64,000 bases of DNA, from assembly GCF_007994075.1 (NCBI RefSeq), contig NZ_VIWU01000001.1, positions 7,998,001 to 8,062,000 on the forward strand, written 5' to 3'. A program made the position numbers and the translations under genes. The stretch comes from Pseudonocardia hierapolitana. Its GTDB lineage: Bacteria > Actinomycetota > Actinomycetes > Mycobacteriales > Pseudonocardiaceae. Positions 41,508 through 49,366 of the stretch are shown piece after piece. Position 1 is the stretch's first letter. Each line of letters starts with the position of its first letter. The notes below the pieces were generated by a model. It was not told the DNA's origin and searched no databases. It saw only the letters and a program-made list of their open reading frames with translations.

Positions 41508-42431
41508 GTGGCTCGCGACTTCCGGTTCTCCTTCAACATCTTCGGCATCCCGTCCCGCGAAGCGCTGCAGGAGCGCTGCCGCCGCGGGGAGAGCGCCGGT
41601 TTCCACACCGTGTTCGCCCCCGACCACCTCGGCGCGCCCGCGCCGTTCCCCGTCCTGCAGGCCGCGGCCGACGCCACCGAGCACCTGCGGGTCGGCACGC
41701 TCGTGCTGAACGCGCCCTTCTGGAACCCCGCGCTGCTGGCCAGGGAGGCCGCATCGCTCGACATCCTGAGCGGCGGCCGGCTGGAGCTCGGGTTGGGCTC
41801 CGGCCACATGAAGTGGGAGTTCGACGCGGCGGGCATCCCGTGGGAACCCTTCGGCGCGCGGGCCCGCCGGCTCGAGGAGACGATCACCGCCCTGCGCCGG
41901 TTCTTCACCTCGGACCTGGCGGCGCTGCCCGGCGGGCGCTCCCCCGTTCCGGTCCAGCGCGCCGGCTTCGACGGGTCCGGTCCACTCCTCATCGTCGGCG
42001 GCACCGGCGACCGGGTGCTGTCGATCGCCGCGCGGCACGCCGACATCATCGGCGTCGCGGGCGTCTACCAGGTGCCCGGCAAGCCGCCGGGCACCTTCCG
42101 GCTCGGCACCGCCGCGGAGGCCGACGAGCGGGTGCGGTTCACGCGGGAGCACGCGGGCGAGCGGGCCGGCGACATCGAGTGGCACGTCCTGGTGCAGATG
42201 GTCGTGCCCACCGATGACCGGCGGGCCGCCGCCGAGGACCTGATCAGCAGGTTCGGCGGCGAGATGACCGTCGAGGAGGCCCTCGAAACCCCGTTCCTGC
42301 TGATCGGCACACCCGCGCAGATGGCGGAGCAGCTGCGGGCCTCCCGCGAGCGCTACGGCTTCTCCTACATCACCGTGCACGAGCCGTATTACGAAGCGTT
42401 CGAGCCGGTCGTCGAGTTGATGCGCAACTGA
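41508..42431 (+). CDS. LLM-class flavin/F420-dependent oxidoreductase
   Basis: A 307-residue TIM-barrel oxidoreductase of the luciferase-like family (TIGR03621-like subgroup by appearance). Its start VARDFRFSFNIFG, FAPDHLGAPAPFPVLQAAADAT, VGTLVLNAPFWNPALLAREAASLDILSGGRLELGLGSGH and PLLIVGGTGDRVLSIAARHAD are the conserved parts. Cofactor F420 is more likely than FMN in an actinomycete, by analogy. GTG start with AGGGTGA upstream. The substrate is unknown. Confidence 0.9.
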   Translation: MARDFRFSFNIFGIPSREALQERCRRGESAGFHTVFAPDHLGAPAPFPVLQAAADATEHLRVGTLVLNAPFWNPALLAREAASLDILSGGRLELGLGSGHMKWEFDAAGIPWEPFGARARRLEETITALRRFFTSDLAALPGGRSPVPVQRAGFDGSGPLLIVGGTGDRVLSIAARHADIIGVAGVYQVPGKPPGTFRLGTAAEADERVRFTREHAGERAGDIEWHVLVQMVVPTDDRRAAAEDLISRFGGEMTVEEALETPFLLIGTPAQMAEQLRASRERYGFSYITVHEPYYEAFEPVVELMRN

Positions 42432-42455
42432 GCCGTCACCCCATAGGGTGCCCGG

Positions 42456-43361
42456 GTGCCGGAGCTGGATCTGCGATTGTTGCAATCGTTCCTCGCCGTC
42501 GCCGAGGAGGGTGGCATCACCCGGGCCGCGGCGCGCCTCCATCTCGCCCAGCAGGCCGTCTCGGCCCAGATGCAGCAACTGGAGCGCGCGATCGGCGTCA
42601 AGCTCCTCGTCCGCACCTCCCGCGGGGTGCTGCTGACCGCCGCCGGCCGGGAGCTCGCGGCAGGCGGCCCGGGCGCCCTCGACCACGTCGACGGCCTCGT
42701 CGAGCGCGTGCGCGGCGTCGCGCGCGGCGAGAACGGCAAGCTCAGGCTGGCGTGCAAACCGCACGCGACCGCCGAGTTCGCCCTCGAGGTGACCGAGGCG
42801 ATGGAGGCGACGGTCCCCGGCATCGACATCGTGCTCACCACGGCGTCCACGCTGGCCGAGGAGCTCAGGCTGCTGACGACCGGCGCGGTCGACGCGGCGT
42901 TCCTCTGGGCTCCGGTCGGCGACCCCCGGCTCCCCTGCGCCCCCGTGCGCTCGGACCGGCGGATGGTCGCGCTCGCCGCCGACCACCCGCTGGCCGGCCG
43001 CCGGGACGTGCAGCTCGCCGATCTGGCCGACGAGCCGGTGATCCGGCCCGCCGGTCCGGTGGCCGGCAACGTGCTCGCCCACTGGCTCGCCGAGCCCCGG
43101 CCCGACGGCCGCCTCGCCAAGCGCGGCCCCGCAGCCGAGCGCAGCGAGGACCACCTGCTGCTCGTGGCCCGCCGGCGTGGCGTCTGGCTCGCGCCGGAGC
43201 CGATCAGCCGCTACTTCCGCAGCCCTCACGTCCGCTGGGTCCCGGTCGCCGACGCCGAGCCGAGCACGCTCGTCGCCGTGTGGACGTCGGAGGCGCCCAC
43301 CGCGCTGGTGTCCCGCATGATCGCCGAGGTGCGCGTGCTGACCGGCTGGCACGAGCCGTGA
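42456..43361 (+). CDS. LysR-family transcriptional regulator
   Basis: A 301-residue protein. The HTH at about 5-60 includes LRLLQSFLAVAEEGGITRAAARLHLAQQAVSAQMQQLERAIGVKLLVRT. The LysR substrate domain follows (GKLRLACKPHATAEFALEVTEAM). GTG start, 24 bases after the LLM oxidoreductase, which may be a co-transcribed partner or target. The 3' end is followed by a 101-bp inverted-repeat element. Confidence 0.92.
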   Translation: MPELDLRLLQSFLAVAEEGGITRAAARLHLAQQAVSAQMQQLERAIGVKLLVRTSRGVLLTAAGRELAAGGPGALDHVDGLVERVRGVARGENGKLRLACKPHATAEFALEVTEAMEATVPGIDIVLTTASTLAEELRLLTTGAVDAAFLWAPVGDPRLPCAPVRSDRRMVALAADHPLAGRRDVQLADLADEPVIRPAGPVAGNVLAHWLAEPRPDGRLAKRGPAAERSEDHLLLVARRRGVWLAPEPISRYFRSPHVRWVPVADAEPSTLVAVWTSEAPTALVSRMIAEVRVLTGWHEP

Positions 43362-43366
43362 GCGTC

Positions 43367-43467
43367 AGAATGTGTTTGAGAAGCCCGTATGTGGGCCGCG
43401 GACGCATGCGATCCCTCAGGTCCCGGCCGCCCTGGGCGGCCCGCTCCGCGCTTCTCAAACACATTCT
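43367..43467. repeat. 101-bp inverted-repeat element with perfect 18-bp ends
   Basis: AGAATGTGTTTGAGAAGC (43367-43384) and GCTTCTCAAACACATTCT (43450-43467) are exact reverse complements. The 65-bp interior is GC-rich and partly self-complementary (GGCCGCCCTGGGCGGCC). It fits between the LysR stop and the SDR stop with almost no spare bases. It may be a bidirectional terminator or a MITE/REP-like element. The ends are AT-richer than their surroundings. Confidence 0.8.
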
Positions 43468-44232
43468 CAGTACAGGCCGCCGTTGACCCGCAGCGTCTGG
43501 CCGTTCACCCAGCCCGCCGCCGTCCCCGACCAGGAAGCAGATCATCGGGGCGATGTCCGACGGCATGCCGAGCCGGTTCTGCGGCACGAACCCGGCCGCC
43601 TGAGTCGTCGACTCCGGGGTCTCCGCGCCGTGGAAGAACGGGGTGTCGACCGGGCCGGGCGCCACCGCGTTCACCGTGATCCCGCGGGCGCCCGCCTCGC
43701 GGGCCGCGGCACGCACCAACTGTTCGACGCCCGCCTTTCCGGCCGCGTACAGGCCGTACGGGCCGGGCATGAACGACGTCATGGTCGTGGAGAGCACGAC
43801 GTAGCGGCCGCCGTCGGAGAGGTGACGGAGGGCCGCGCGCAGGCTGAGGAAGACGCTGCGCAGGTTGCGGTCGACCACCTGCTCGTAGTCGGTGTCGCTG
43901 CACTCGGCGAGCGGCTTCTTCAGGACCATGCCGGGCAGGTGCACCACGATGTCGAGCCGGCCGTGCCGCTGCGCCACGCCGGCGAAGAGCGCCTCGGTCC
44001 GGGCGGCGTCGGTGGCGTCGGCGCGCACCGCGTCGGCGGCCACCCCGTGCTCCTCCAGGCGGGCGAGGGTCTTGTGGGCGGCGCTCTCGTCGCCGCCATA
44101 GGTGATCACGGTGGTGGCGCCGCGGCCGGCGAGGCCGACGGCGAACTCGGCGCCCACGTTCCGGGAGCCGCCGACGACGACGGCGACCTTCCCGTCGAGG
44201 TCACGGGCGGCGGGAGATGCTGGAGCGGTCAT
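43467..44232 (-). pseudogene. SDR-family oxidoreductase with a 3' frameshift
   Basis: A short-chain dehydrogenase: the N-terminus KVAVVVGGSRNVGAEFA is the cofactor loop (GGSRNVG in place of TGxxxGIG), the active site YGLYAAGKAG carries Y-x3-K, and PGPVDTPFF follows. After FLVGDGGG the frame shifts. The expected ending GWVNGQTLRVNGGLY is encoded one base out of register and stops at 43467-43469. One extra C in the run 43513-43515 (plus strand) explains it; the span 43467-44232 is 3n+1. Uncorrected, translation runs on through the repeat and LysR gene to 43204. It is a genuine frameshift or a sequencing error. The C-terminal loss would affect the tetramer interface but not the catalytic residues. 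Confidence 0.85.
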
Positions 44233-44326
44233 GGCCCGACCCTCGCCGCTGCGGACGCGCAGCGGAAACAGCGGTGCGTGGTGGCCGCAACCGCCCCGGC
44301 TTGTCACGTTAACGTCGTCCCGTCCG

Positions 44327-44381
44327 TTGACGAGGTCGACTTCCGGGGAATACTCTGTCCACGCAAGAGACAAGGTTAACG
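44327..44381 (+). promoter_or_regulatory. promoter of the small HTH gene, with GTTAACG repeats
   Basis: TTGACG (44327-44332), 18-base spacer, TACTCT (44351-44356). GTTAACG occurs at 44308-44314 (upstream of the -35) and at 44375-44381 (just before the ATG), 67 bases apart. These direct repeats bracket the promoter and could be autoregulatory sites. Confidence 0.45.
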
Positions 44382-44383
44382 CC

Positions 44384-44797
44384 ATGACGGAGCGCTACCT
44401 CGGCGTCCTCGGTATCGCCGAGGCGCTCGGGGTGAGCCGGCACGCCGTGCACAAGTGGCGCTCCCGCTACCCGCGCGACTCCGCTCACCCGTTCCCCGAG
44501 CCCGACATCGAGATCGACGGGGCTCCCGGCTGGGCGGCGCGCAGATTGGACGAGATCGTGCAGTGGCGTGAGGGCCTCCCCGGGCGCGGTGCCGGCGGCG
44601 GCCGCCCGTCCGCCACCCGGCAGCGGTACCTGAGCGAGGCGTTGACCCGGGGCCTGAGCCGGGACGAGGCGGACCGCCTCCTCACGGCCATGAGTGAGGA
44701 GTTCCCCGAGATGACCGAGCCGCAGGTCTGCGAGCTCCTCCTCGAGAAGTGGCGCGGCCTGGACGAGATGGACGAGATCCTCAAGCGGTACCGCTAG
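44384..44797 (+). CDS. small helix-turn-helix DNA-binding protein
   Basis: A 137-residue protein. The first half YLGVLGIAEALGVSRHAVHKWRSRYP then WAARRLDEIVQWRE is a MerR/AlpA-like HTH in which the helix VSRHAVHKW would read DNA. A Gly-rich linker (GRGAGGGRPS) leads to a helical C-terminal half LSEALTRGLSRDEADRLLTAMSEEFPEM. No effector domain is apparent. It resembles small actinomycete regulators and excisionase-like proteins, but without an integrase nearby. Its stop codon lies in the palindrome AGCGGTACCGCT. Confidence 0.75.
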   Translation: MTERYLGVLGIAEALGVSRHAVHKWRSRYPRDSAHPFPEPDIEIDGAPGWAARRLDEIVQWREGLPGRGAGGGRPSATRQRYLSEALTRGLSRDEADRLLTAMSEEFPEMTEPQVCELLLEKWRGLDEMDEILKRYR

Positions 44798-44935
44798 GCA
44801 CCCATGATCGTCAAGCGGTAGTACAGCCGGTGATCACGGTGTTCGGCGCTGTGCCCGGGCCCTTCGACGGTGGCCGCGCGCAAGATCCGCAGTAGCGGTT
44901 GTCCATTGCTGTCGCGACAGCAGCGGGAACCGCTA
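44784..44935. terminator. nested palindromes between convergent genes (possible bidirectional terminator)
   Basis: AGCGGTACCGCT (44784-44795) covers the HTH stop. Further on, TAGCGGTT (44893-44900) and AACCGCTA (44928-44935) flank a perfect 14-bp palindrome GCTGTCGCGACAGC (44908-44921). AGCGGT is shared by both structures. There is no U-tract, so termination would rely on structure alone or on Rho. A protein-binding role is also possible. Confidence 0.35.
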
Positions 44936-44969
44936 GTTCGGATCATGCCGCTCGCGCGCCCGTGAGCAC

Positions 44970-46022
44970 CTATGAGGTGACCAGGGTCGACGACGGGCGC
45001 ACCACGAGGTCGGGCCGCAGCAGCCGCTTCTGGGCGGGCGCGGCCGACCGGTCGCGCACCCGCTCGACCAGCAGGTCCACGGCCGACGCGCCCACCTCGT
45101 AGGCGGGCAGCCGCACGCTGGTGAGGGGCGGGGTGAGGAACCCGGAGAACGGGAAGTCGCCGTAGCCGAGCACCAGCATGTCGTCGGGCACCCGCAGCCC
45201 GCGCTCGGCGAGCGCCCGGTAGAGACCGAGCGCGAAGTAGTCGTTGCCCACCAGCACGGCGTCGGGCCGGTCGGCGCGGTCGACGATCTCCTGCGCCACC
45301 ACGTAGGACTCCTGCGGCTGCCACGGCAACGCCGCCGACTCGTGGCGCCGCGTCGGCACGGACCGCACGGCGTGGTCGGGCACCGGCAGGCCGGCCTCGG
45401 CCATCGCCCGCCGGAACCCGGCGATCCGCCCGGCGATCGTGGTGATCGGCAGGTCCTCCTCGAGCATCCAGATCCGGCGCGCGCCGGCCCGGATCGCGTG
45501 GACGGCGGCGTCGTAGGCACCCTGCTCGTAGTCGATGCCGACGAAGTCGTGCCGGCCGGGGGGCAGGTCGCGGTTGACCAGGACGAGCGGGATGCCGGCT
45601 GTGGCGAGCCGGGGCCACGGGTCGGACCCGCCCTGCACCGGCACCGCGAGCACGCCGTCCACCGCGGCCCGCAGCAGCGACTCGACGGCCCGCTGCTCGA
45701 TGTCCTCGGACTCGTCGGTGACGAGCAGCAACATCGAGTAGCCGTGCTTGCGGCCCTGCACCTCCACGCCGTGGATGAGCTGGGAGTAGAACGGGTTGGA
45801 CGGGGTGGTGATCACCAGGCCGAGGGTCATCGCCGAGCCGAGCACCAGCGAGCGCGCGAGCGTGTTCGGCACGTAGCCGATCCGCTGCGCCTCGGCCTCC
45901 ACCAGCCGCCGGGTGCGGGCACTGATGTCGGACTTGCCGGCCAGCGCCCGCGACACCGTGTTCACCGACAGGCCGAGCGCCTCGGCGATGTCGCGCAGCG
46001 TCGGCCGGCGAGCCGCGTTCAT
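44970..46022 (-). CDS. LacI-family transcriptional regulator
   Basis: A 350-residue repressor. The HTH and hinge lie at residues 7-58: PTLRDIAEALGLSVNTVSRALAGKSDISARTRRLVEAEAQRIGYVPNTLARSL. The periplasmic-binding-like core includes LVITTPSNPFYSQLIHGVE, DAVLVGNDYFALGLYRAL and LGYGDFPFSGFLTPPLTSVRLP. It is the last gene of the leftward operon (start overlaps the upstream stop by one base, TGATG) and surely binds the two CATTAACGTTAATG palindromes at 47395 and 47495. Its inducer should be the ligand, or a breakdown product, of the divergent ABC transporter. Confidence 0.93.
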   Translation of the reverse strand: MNAARRPTLRDIAEALGLSVNTVSRALAGKSDISARTRRLVEAEAQRIGYVPNTLARSLVLGSAMTLGLVITTPSNPFYSQLIHGVEVQGRKHGYSMLLLVTDESEDIEQRAVESLLRAAVDGVLAVPVQGGSDPWPRLATAGIPLVLVNRDLPPGRHDFVGIDYEQGAYDAAVHAIRAGARRIWMLEEDLPITTIAGRIAGFRRAMAEAGLPVPDHAVRSVPTRRHESAALPWQPQESYVVAQEIVDRADRPDAVLVGNDYFALGLYRALAERGLRVPDDMLVLGYGDFPFSGFLTPPLTSVRLPAYEVGASAVDLLVERVRDRSAAPAQKRLLRPDLVVRPSSTLVTS

Positions 46023-46354
46023 CAGCTCTTCACGGCCAGGTAGATGCGGACCTTGACCTGCGCACCCGCCGGCGCGACGTCACCGCGGACGCGCAGCCAC
46101 TGCCCGAACTCACGCACGGCCCACGTCGTGAGCTCGCCCTCGGTGCGGTGCGTGCCGCCGTCGTGGTCGCACCACGTGATCCCGTCCGGCGAGATCTGCG
46201 TGGTCAGGGTGAGCTCGGCGTCCTCCGCGGACCTCTCGAGCACCTGGACGAACCACCGCGCCTCCCCCGCCCACGCCGCCTCGTACGGCTCGGTGGCGAA
46301 CTCGCCCGTGAGCGTCGTGTTGCGCTCCAGGACGGCGGTCTGGGACTGCCTCAT
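46022..46354 (-). CDS. unrecognised 110-residue beta-rich protein
   Basis: The family was not recognised. The sequence alternates polar and hydrophobic residues as in a beta-sandwich: RWFVQVLERSAEDAELTLTTQISPDGITWCDHD, then FGQWLRVRGDVAPAGAQVKVRIYLAV. There is no signal peptide or membrane helix. The ATG at 46354 has AGGTGAG upstream; a GTG four codons earlier is possible. It is the middle gene of the leftward LacI-controlled operon, 34 bases after the 322-residue gene, and may be a subunit or binding partner of that product. Confidence 0.65.
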   Translation of the reverse strand: MRQSQTAVLERNTTLTGEFATEPYEAAWAGEARWFVQVLERSAEDAELTLTTQISPDGITWCDHDGGTHRTEGELTTWAVREFGQWLRVRGDVAPAGAQVKVRIYLAVKS

Positions 46355-46388
46355 CAGGGGACTCACCTCGGGTTTCTCATTTCAGTGC

Positions 46389-47357
46389 TCACCAATCGAC
46401 GGAGATGACGACCGAGTCGAGGAACAGGAAGTTTCTCGTAGCGGAGTGCGTGCGGACGGAGAAGTAGAAGTTCAGCAGGTTCTCCAGCGAGTCGTAGCGC
46501 TCCGCGTACGGCGGCACCGGCACGTCGCTCATGTCGAAGACGCGGTCGTTGACCTGCAGCTCCATGTTGCGCCGGGCCTCGGTGTCGATCTGCCACCGCA
46601 GGTAGTGCCAGTTGACCTTGGTGGGCACCTCGTTGTAGCAGAGCTCCTGGGGCTCACCGAACGGCTCCCAGTCCTCCGGGTTCGGCGCGGTGAAGTCGGC
46701 GGCGTAGCCAAGCTTGACCTTGCCCTCGAGGTGCTCGCGCGGGGTCGGCTCGGGCACGGTCGGGTAGACCCACTGCCGGGCGAGGCGGTTGTCCAGATCG
46801 GTGTTCAGGTAGCGGGCGACCGTGTGGTACCGCAGGCCGCCGTCGCCGCACAGGTCGGTGGCCACGGTGAACGCGCCGAACTGCGCCTCCGACGGGTGCA
46901 GGTTGCCGTCCCAGACGACATCGCCGAACCGGTCGCTCTCGGGGCCGCCACCGAGGGTGGCCTCCGCCTTGTAGGTGAAGTAGGCCTCGATCTGCAGCAG
47001 CCCGCGGCCGCTCATCGTGAGGCGCCGGATCGCGGTGGCCGTGTGGCCGGTGATCGGCCGCGTGGCCAGCTTGAGCGCGTAGGTGCCGGTCATGGCGCCG
47101 TGCGTGCCGATGTCGAAGAACGTGCAGGACGACAGCTGCGGGGGCCGGAAGTCGCGCATGTGGTCGTCGACCGTGTCGAGGTTGCCGCGCCCGTCGTAGT
47201 TGCCGAGCAGCTCGGTCCAGCCGTGCGTGCCCGAGTCGAACGCGTCGAACGCGAGGATCCGGGGAAGCGGCTGGAACTTCGACAGGCGCGGGTCGACCGA
47301 GAGCAGGGCCGACCGGAACGCGGCCTCCGCAGGCGGCGCGGAGCGGGCTTCGGACAT
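46389..47357 (-). CDS. unrecognised 322-residue protein, first gene of the LacI operon
   Basis: A conserved-looking cytoplasmic protein without a signal peptide. It is rich in aromatic residues and short beta-strand patterns (FDSGTHGWTELLGNYDG; QIEAYFTYKAEA; VNWHYLRWQIDTEARRNMELQVNDRVFDM), suggesting a jelly-roll or concanavalin-like fold, possibly carbohydrate-binding. No catalytic motif is evident. Its promoter overlaps one of two LacI-type operators. Co-regulation with an ABC importer and two phosphoesterases suggests it acts on the imported compound, but this is inference. Confidence 0.7.
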   Translation of the reverse strand: MSEARSAPPAEAAFRSALLSVDPRLSKFQPLPRILAFDAFDSGTHGWTELLGNYDGRGNLDTVDDHMRDFRPPQLSSCTFFDIGTHGAMTGTYALKLATRPITGHTATAIRRLTMSGRGLLQIEAYFTYKAEATLGGGPESDRFGDVVWDGNLHPSEAQFGAFTVATDLCGDGGLRYHTVARYLNTDLDNRLARQWVYPTVPEPTPREHLEGKVKLGYAADFTAPNPEDWEPFGEPQELCYNEVPTKVNWHYLRWQIDTEARRNMELQVNDRVFDMSDVPVPPYAERYDSLENLLNFYFSVRTHSATRNFLFLDSVVISVDW

Positions 47358-47394
47358 GCGGACTCCATGCGAGAGGGATCGGGGTGGACGCGGA

Positions 47395-47508
47395 CATTAA
47401 CGTTAATGGAGCAATCTGGTCAACCGTGCTCGGCATGCTTCAAGAGCGCCTTGACACCCTGGGATCAGGCCACCTAGCCTGCCCCGGTCTCCCCCATTAA
47501 CGTTAATG
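47395..47508. promoter_or_regulatory. divergent promoters with twin LacI operators 100 bp apart
   Basis: CATTAACGTTAATG, a perfect 14-bp palindrome with central CG typical of LacI proteins, occurs at 47395-47408 and 47495-47508. The identical stretch extends to GGAGC on the right. Rightward: TTGACA (47451-47456), 18-base spacer, TAGCCT (47475-47480), with the right operator just after the expected start. Leftward: TTGACC (47423-47418) with the left operator covering the -10. A 100-bp separation allows looping by a LacI tetramer or two dimers. Confidence 0.85.
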
Positions 47509-47544
47509 GAGCGATGCAACGATGCGTCCCACTCGGAGCCGCTG

Positions 47545-48474
47545 ATGGCGGCCTACCTCGCCCGGCGGCTCGCCTTCTCGGTGTTCGTCCTGTGGGGCGC
47601 CGTCACGATCATCTTCCTGGTGCTGCGGCTCGTCCCCGGCGATCCGGCGCTGCTCATCCTCGGCTCCGACGCCACCCCGGACCAGGTCGCCGCGCTCCGC
47701 AGCCAGCTCGGCCTCGACGAGCCGCTCCTCGTGCAGTACGGCACCTACCTCGCCGACGTCGCCCGGCTCGACTTCGGGCCGTCGTACCGGCTCTCGGGCG
47801 ACGCGCTGGGCCTCGTGGTGGAGCGCCTGCCCGCCACCGCGGAGCTCGCCGTGGTGGCGCTCTCCCTCTCGTTGCTGGCCGGGATCCCGCTCGGCATCGT
47901 GGCGGCGCTGCGCGCCAACACGTTCACCGACCGGGTCGTCTCGATCTTCTCCCTGGTCGGCCAGTCCACGCCGTCGTTCTGGCTGGGCATCGTGCTGATC
48001 CTGGTGCTCTCGCGCACCTTCGGCCTGCTCCCCAGCGCCGGGAACGGCTCCCCGGCCCACATGGTGCTGCCGGCGATCACCCTCGCGCTGCCGTTCCTCG
48101 CGATCCTCGTGCGGCTCACCCGCAGCGGCCTCCTCGAAGTGATCCACGAGGGCTACGTGCAGACCGCGCGCGCCAAGGGCCTCACCGAGCGGGTCGTGAT
48201 CTTCCCGCACGCGATCCGCAACGCGCTCATCCCGATCGTCACGGTCGTCGGCCTGCAGTTCGGCACGCTGCTGGGCGGAACCGTGATCGTCGAGACCGTC
48301 TTCTCGTGGCCAGGGATCGGACGGCTGCTCATCGACTCGATCTCGCACCGCGACTACGGCGTCGTGCAGGCGGCGGTGCTCGTGATCGCCACCGGGTTCG
48401 TGCTGATCAACCTCGTGGTCGACGTGCTCTACGGGTACCTCGACCCCCGCGTGCGGCTGGCGGGCCGGGCATGA
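47545..48474 (+). CDS. peptide/nickel-type ABC permease, DppB family
   Basis: A 309-residue inner-membrane protein starting MAAYLARRLAFSVFVLWGAV. LRLVPGDPALLILG is the standard DppB/OppB opening. The EAA loop GYVQTARAKGLTERVVIFPHAIRNALIPIVTV and the ending VDVLYGYLDPRVRL are also family-typical. It is the first gene of the rightward LacI-controlled operon, about 58 bases from the predicted transcription start. It overlaps the next permease by ATGA. Confidence 0.95.
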   Translation: MAAYLARRLAFSVFVLWGAVTIIFLVLRLVPGDPALLILGSDATPDQVAALRSQLGLDEPLLVQYGTYLADVARLDFGPSYRLSGDALGLVVERLPATAELAVVALSLSLLAGIPLGIVAALRANTFTDRVVSIFSLVGQSTPSFWLGIVLILVLSRTFGLLPSAGNGSPAHMVLPAITLALPFLAILVRLTRSGLLEVIHEGYVQTARAKGLTERVVIFPHAIRNALIPIVTVVGLQFGTLLGGTVIVETVFSWPGIGRLLIDSISHRDYGVVQAAVLVIATGFVLINLVVDVLYGYLDPRVRLAGRA

Positions 48475-49364
48475 CCGTGACCGCGCCACCCGCTCCCGCC
48501 GACGCCCCGCCGTCCCCGGCGCCCGCCACCCGGCGGCCGGGCACCGTCCGCATCCGGTTCGCCCTCACCGTCGTCACGGTGTACGTGGTGGCCGCGATCG
48601 CCGGCCCCGTGCTGCTCGCGTACGACTCCGTCGTCACGCACACCGCCGACCGGCTCCTCCCACCCGGCTCGCGCACCAGCGACGGCGGCCTCGCCGTGTT
48701 CGGCACCGATCAGGTCGGGCAGGACCTGCTCGCCCAGATGCTGCAGGGCGCCCGCGTCTCGATCGCGGTCGGCGTGGCGACGCTGCTGCTCGCCGGGCTG
48801 ATCGGGGTGACCGTCGGCGTCGTCGCCGGCTACTTCGGTGGATGGCTCGACGGCCTGCTCATGCGCCTCGCCGACGTGCAGCTGGCGTTCCCCTCGATCC
48901 TCCTCGCGATCTTCATCGCCGCGCTGCTCGGTCCGAGCGTGGTGAACGTCGTGATCGTCCTGGCGGTGTCCAACTGGGTCACGTTCGCCCGGGTCGTGCG
49001 CAGCCAGGTGCTCACCGTGCGCGGCCGCGAGTACGTCGACGCCACCCGGACCCTCGGAGCGGGCACCTGGCACGTGGTGCGCCGCTGCGTCCTCCCCGCC
49101 TGCGTCGCCCCCGTGCTGGTGGTGGCCACCGTGGAGCTGGGGCACGTGATCCTCGCCGAGGCCTCGCTCTCCTTCCTCGGCCTCGGCACGCCGACCAGTA
49201 CGCCGAGCTGGGGCGTCACGATCGCGAACGGCCGCAACTACCTCGCAGAGGCCTGGTGGATCGCGACGATCCCCGGCCTCGCGCTCGCCCTCCTCGTGGT
49301 GGCGTTCGGCGTCCTCGGCGACGCGCTGCGCGACCGCTTCGACCCCCGATTGAAGAGCCTCTAG
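48471..49364 (+). CDS. peptide/nickel-type ABC permease, DppC family
   Basis: A 297-residue protein. The Pro/Ala-rich N-terminus is followed by TM1 and a domain with GTDQVGQDLLAQMLQGARVSIAVGV (the G-T-D-x-x-G-R-D-type DppC motif, here with Q for R). The EAA loop EYVDATRTLGAGTWHVVRRCVLP and ASLSFLGLGTPTSTPSWGV complete the family set. It pairs with the DppB-type permease. Confidence 0.95.
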   Translation: MTVTAPPAPADAPPSPAPATRRPGTVRIRFALTVVTVYVVAAIAGPVLLAYDSVVTHTADRLLPPGSRTSDGGLAVFGTDQVGQDLLAQMLQGARVSIAVGVATLLLAGLIGVTVGVVAGYFGGWLDGLLMRLADVQLAFPSILLAIFIAALLGPSVVNVVIVLAVSNWVTFARVVRSQVLTVRGREYVDATRTLGAGTWHVVRRCVLPACVAPVLVVATVELGHVILAEASLSFLGLGTPTSTPSWGVTIANGRNYLAEAWWIATIPGLALALLVVAFGVLGDALRDRFDPRLKSL

Positions 49365-49366
49365 CC

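Noticed and set aside
40590..43352. 920-codon minus-strand open frame
   Set aside because: It is antisense to the spermidine-synthase-like, LLM and LysR genes, and its composition is typical of a GC-rich shadow frame.
43204..43466. C-terminal extension of the SDR protein through the repeat and into LysR antisense
   Set aside because: It results from the frameshift near 43514. The correct SDR ending is present in the other frame with a stop at 43467-43469.
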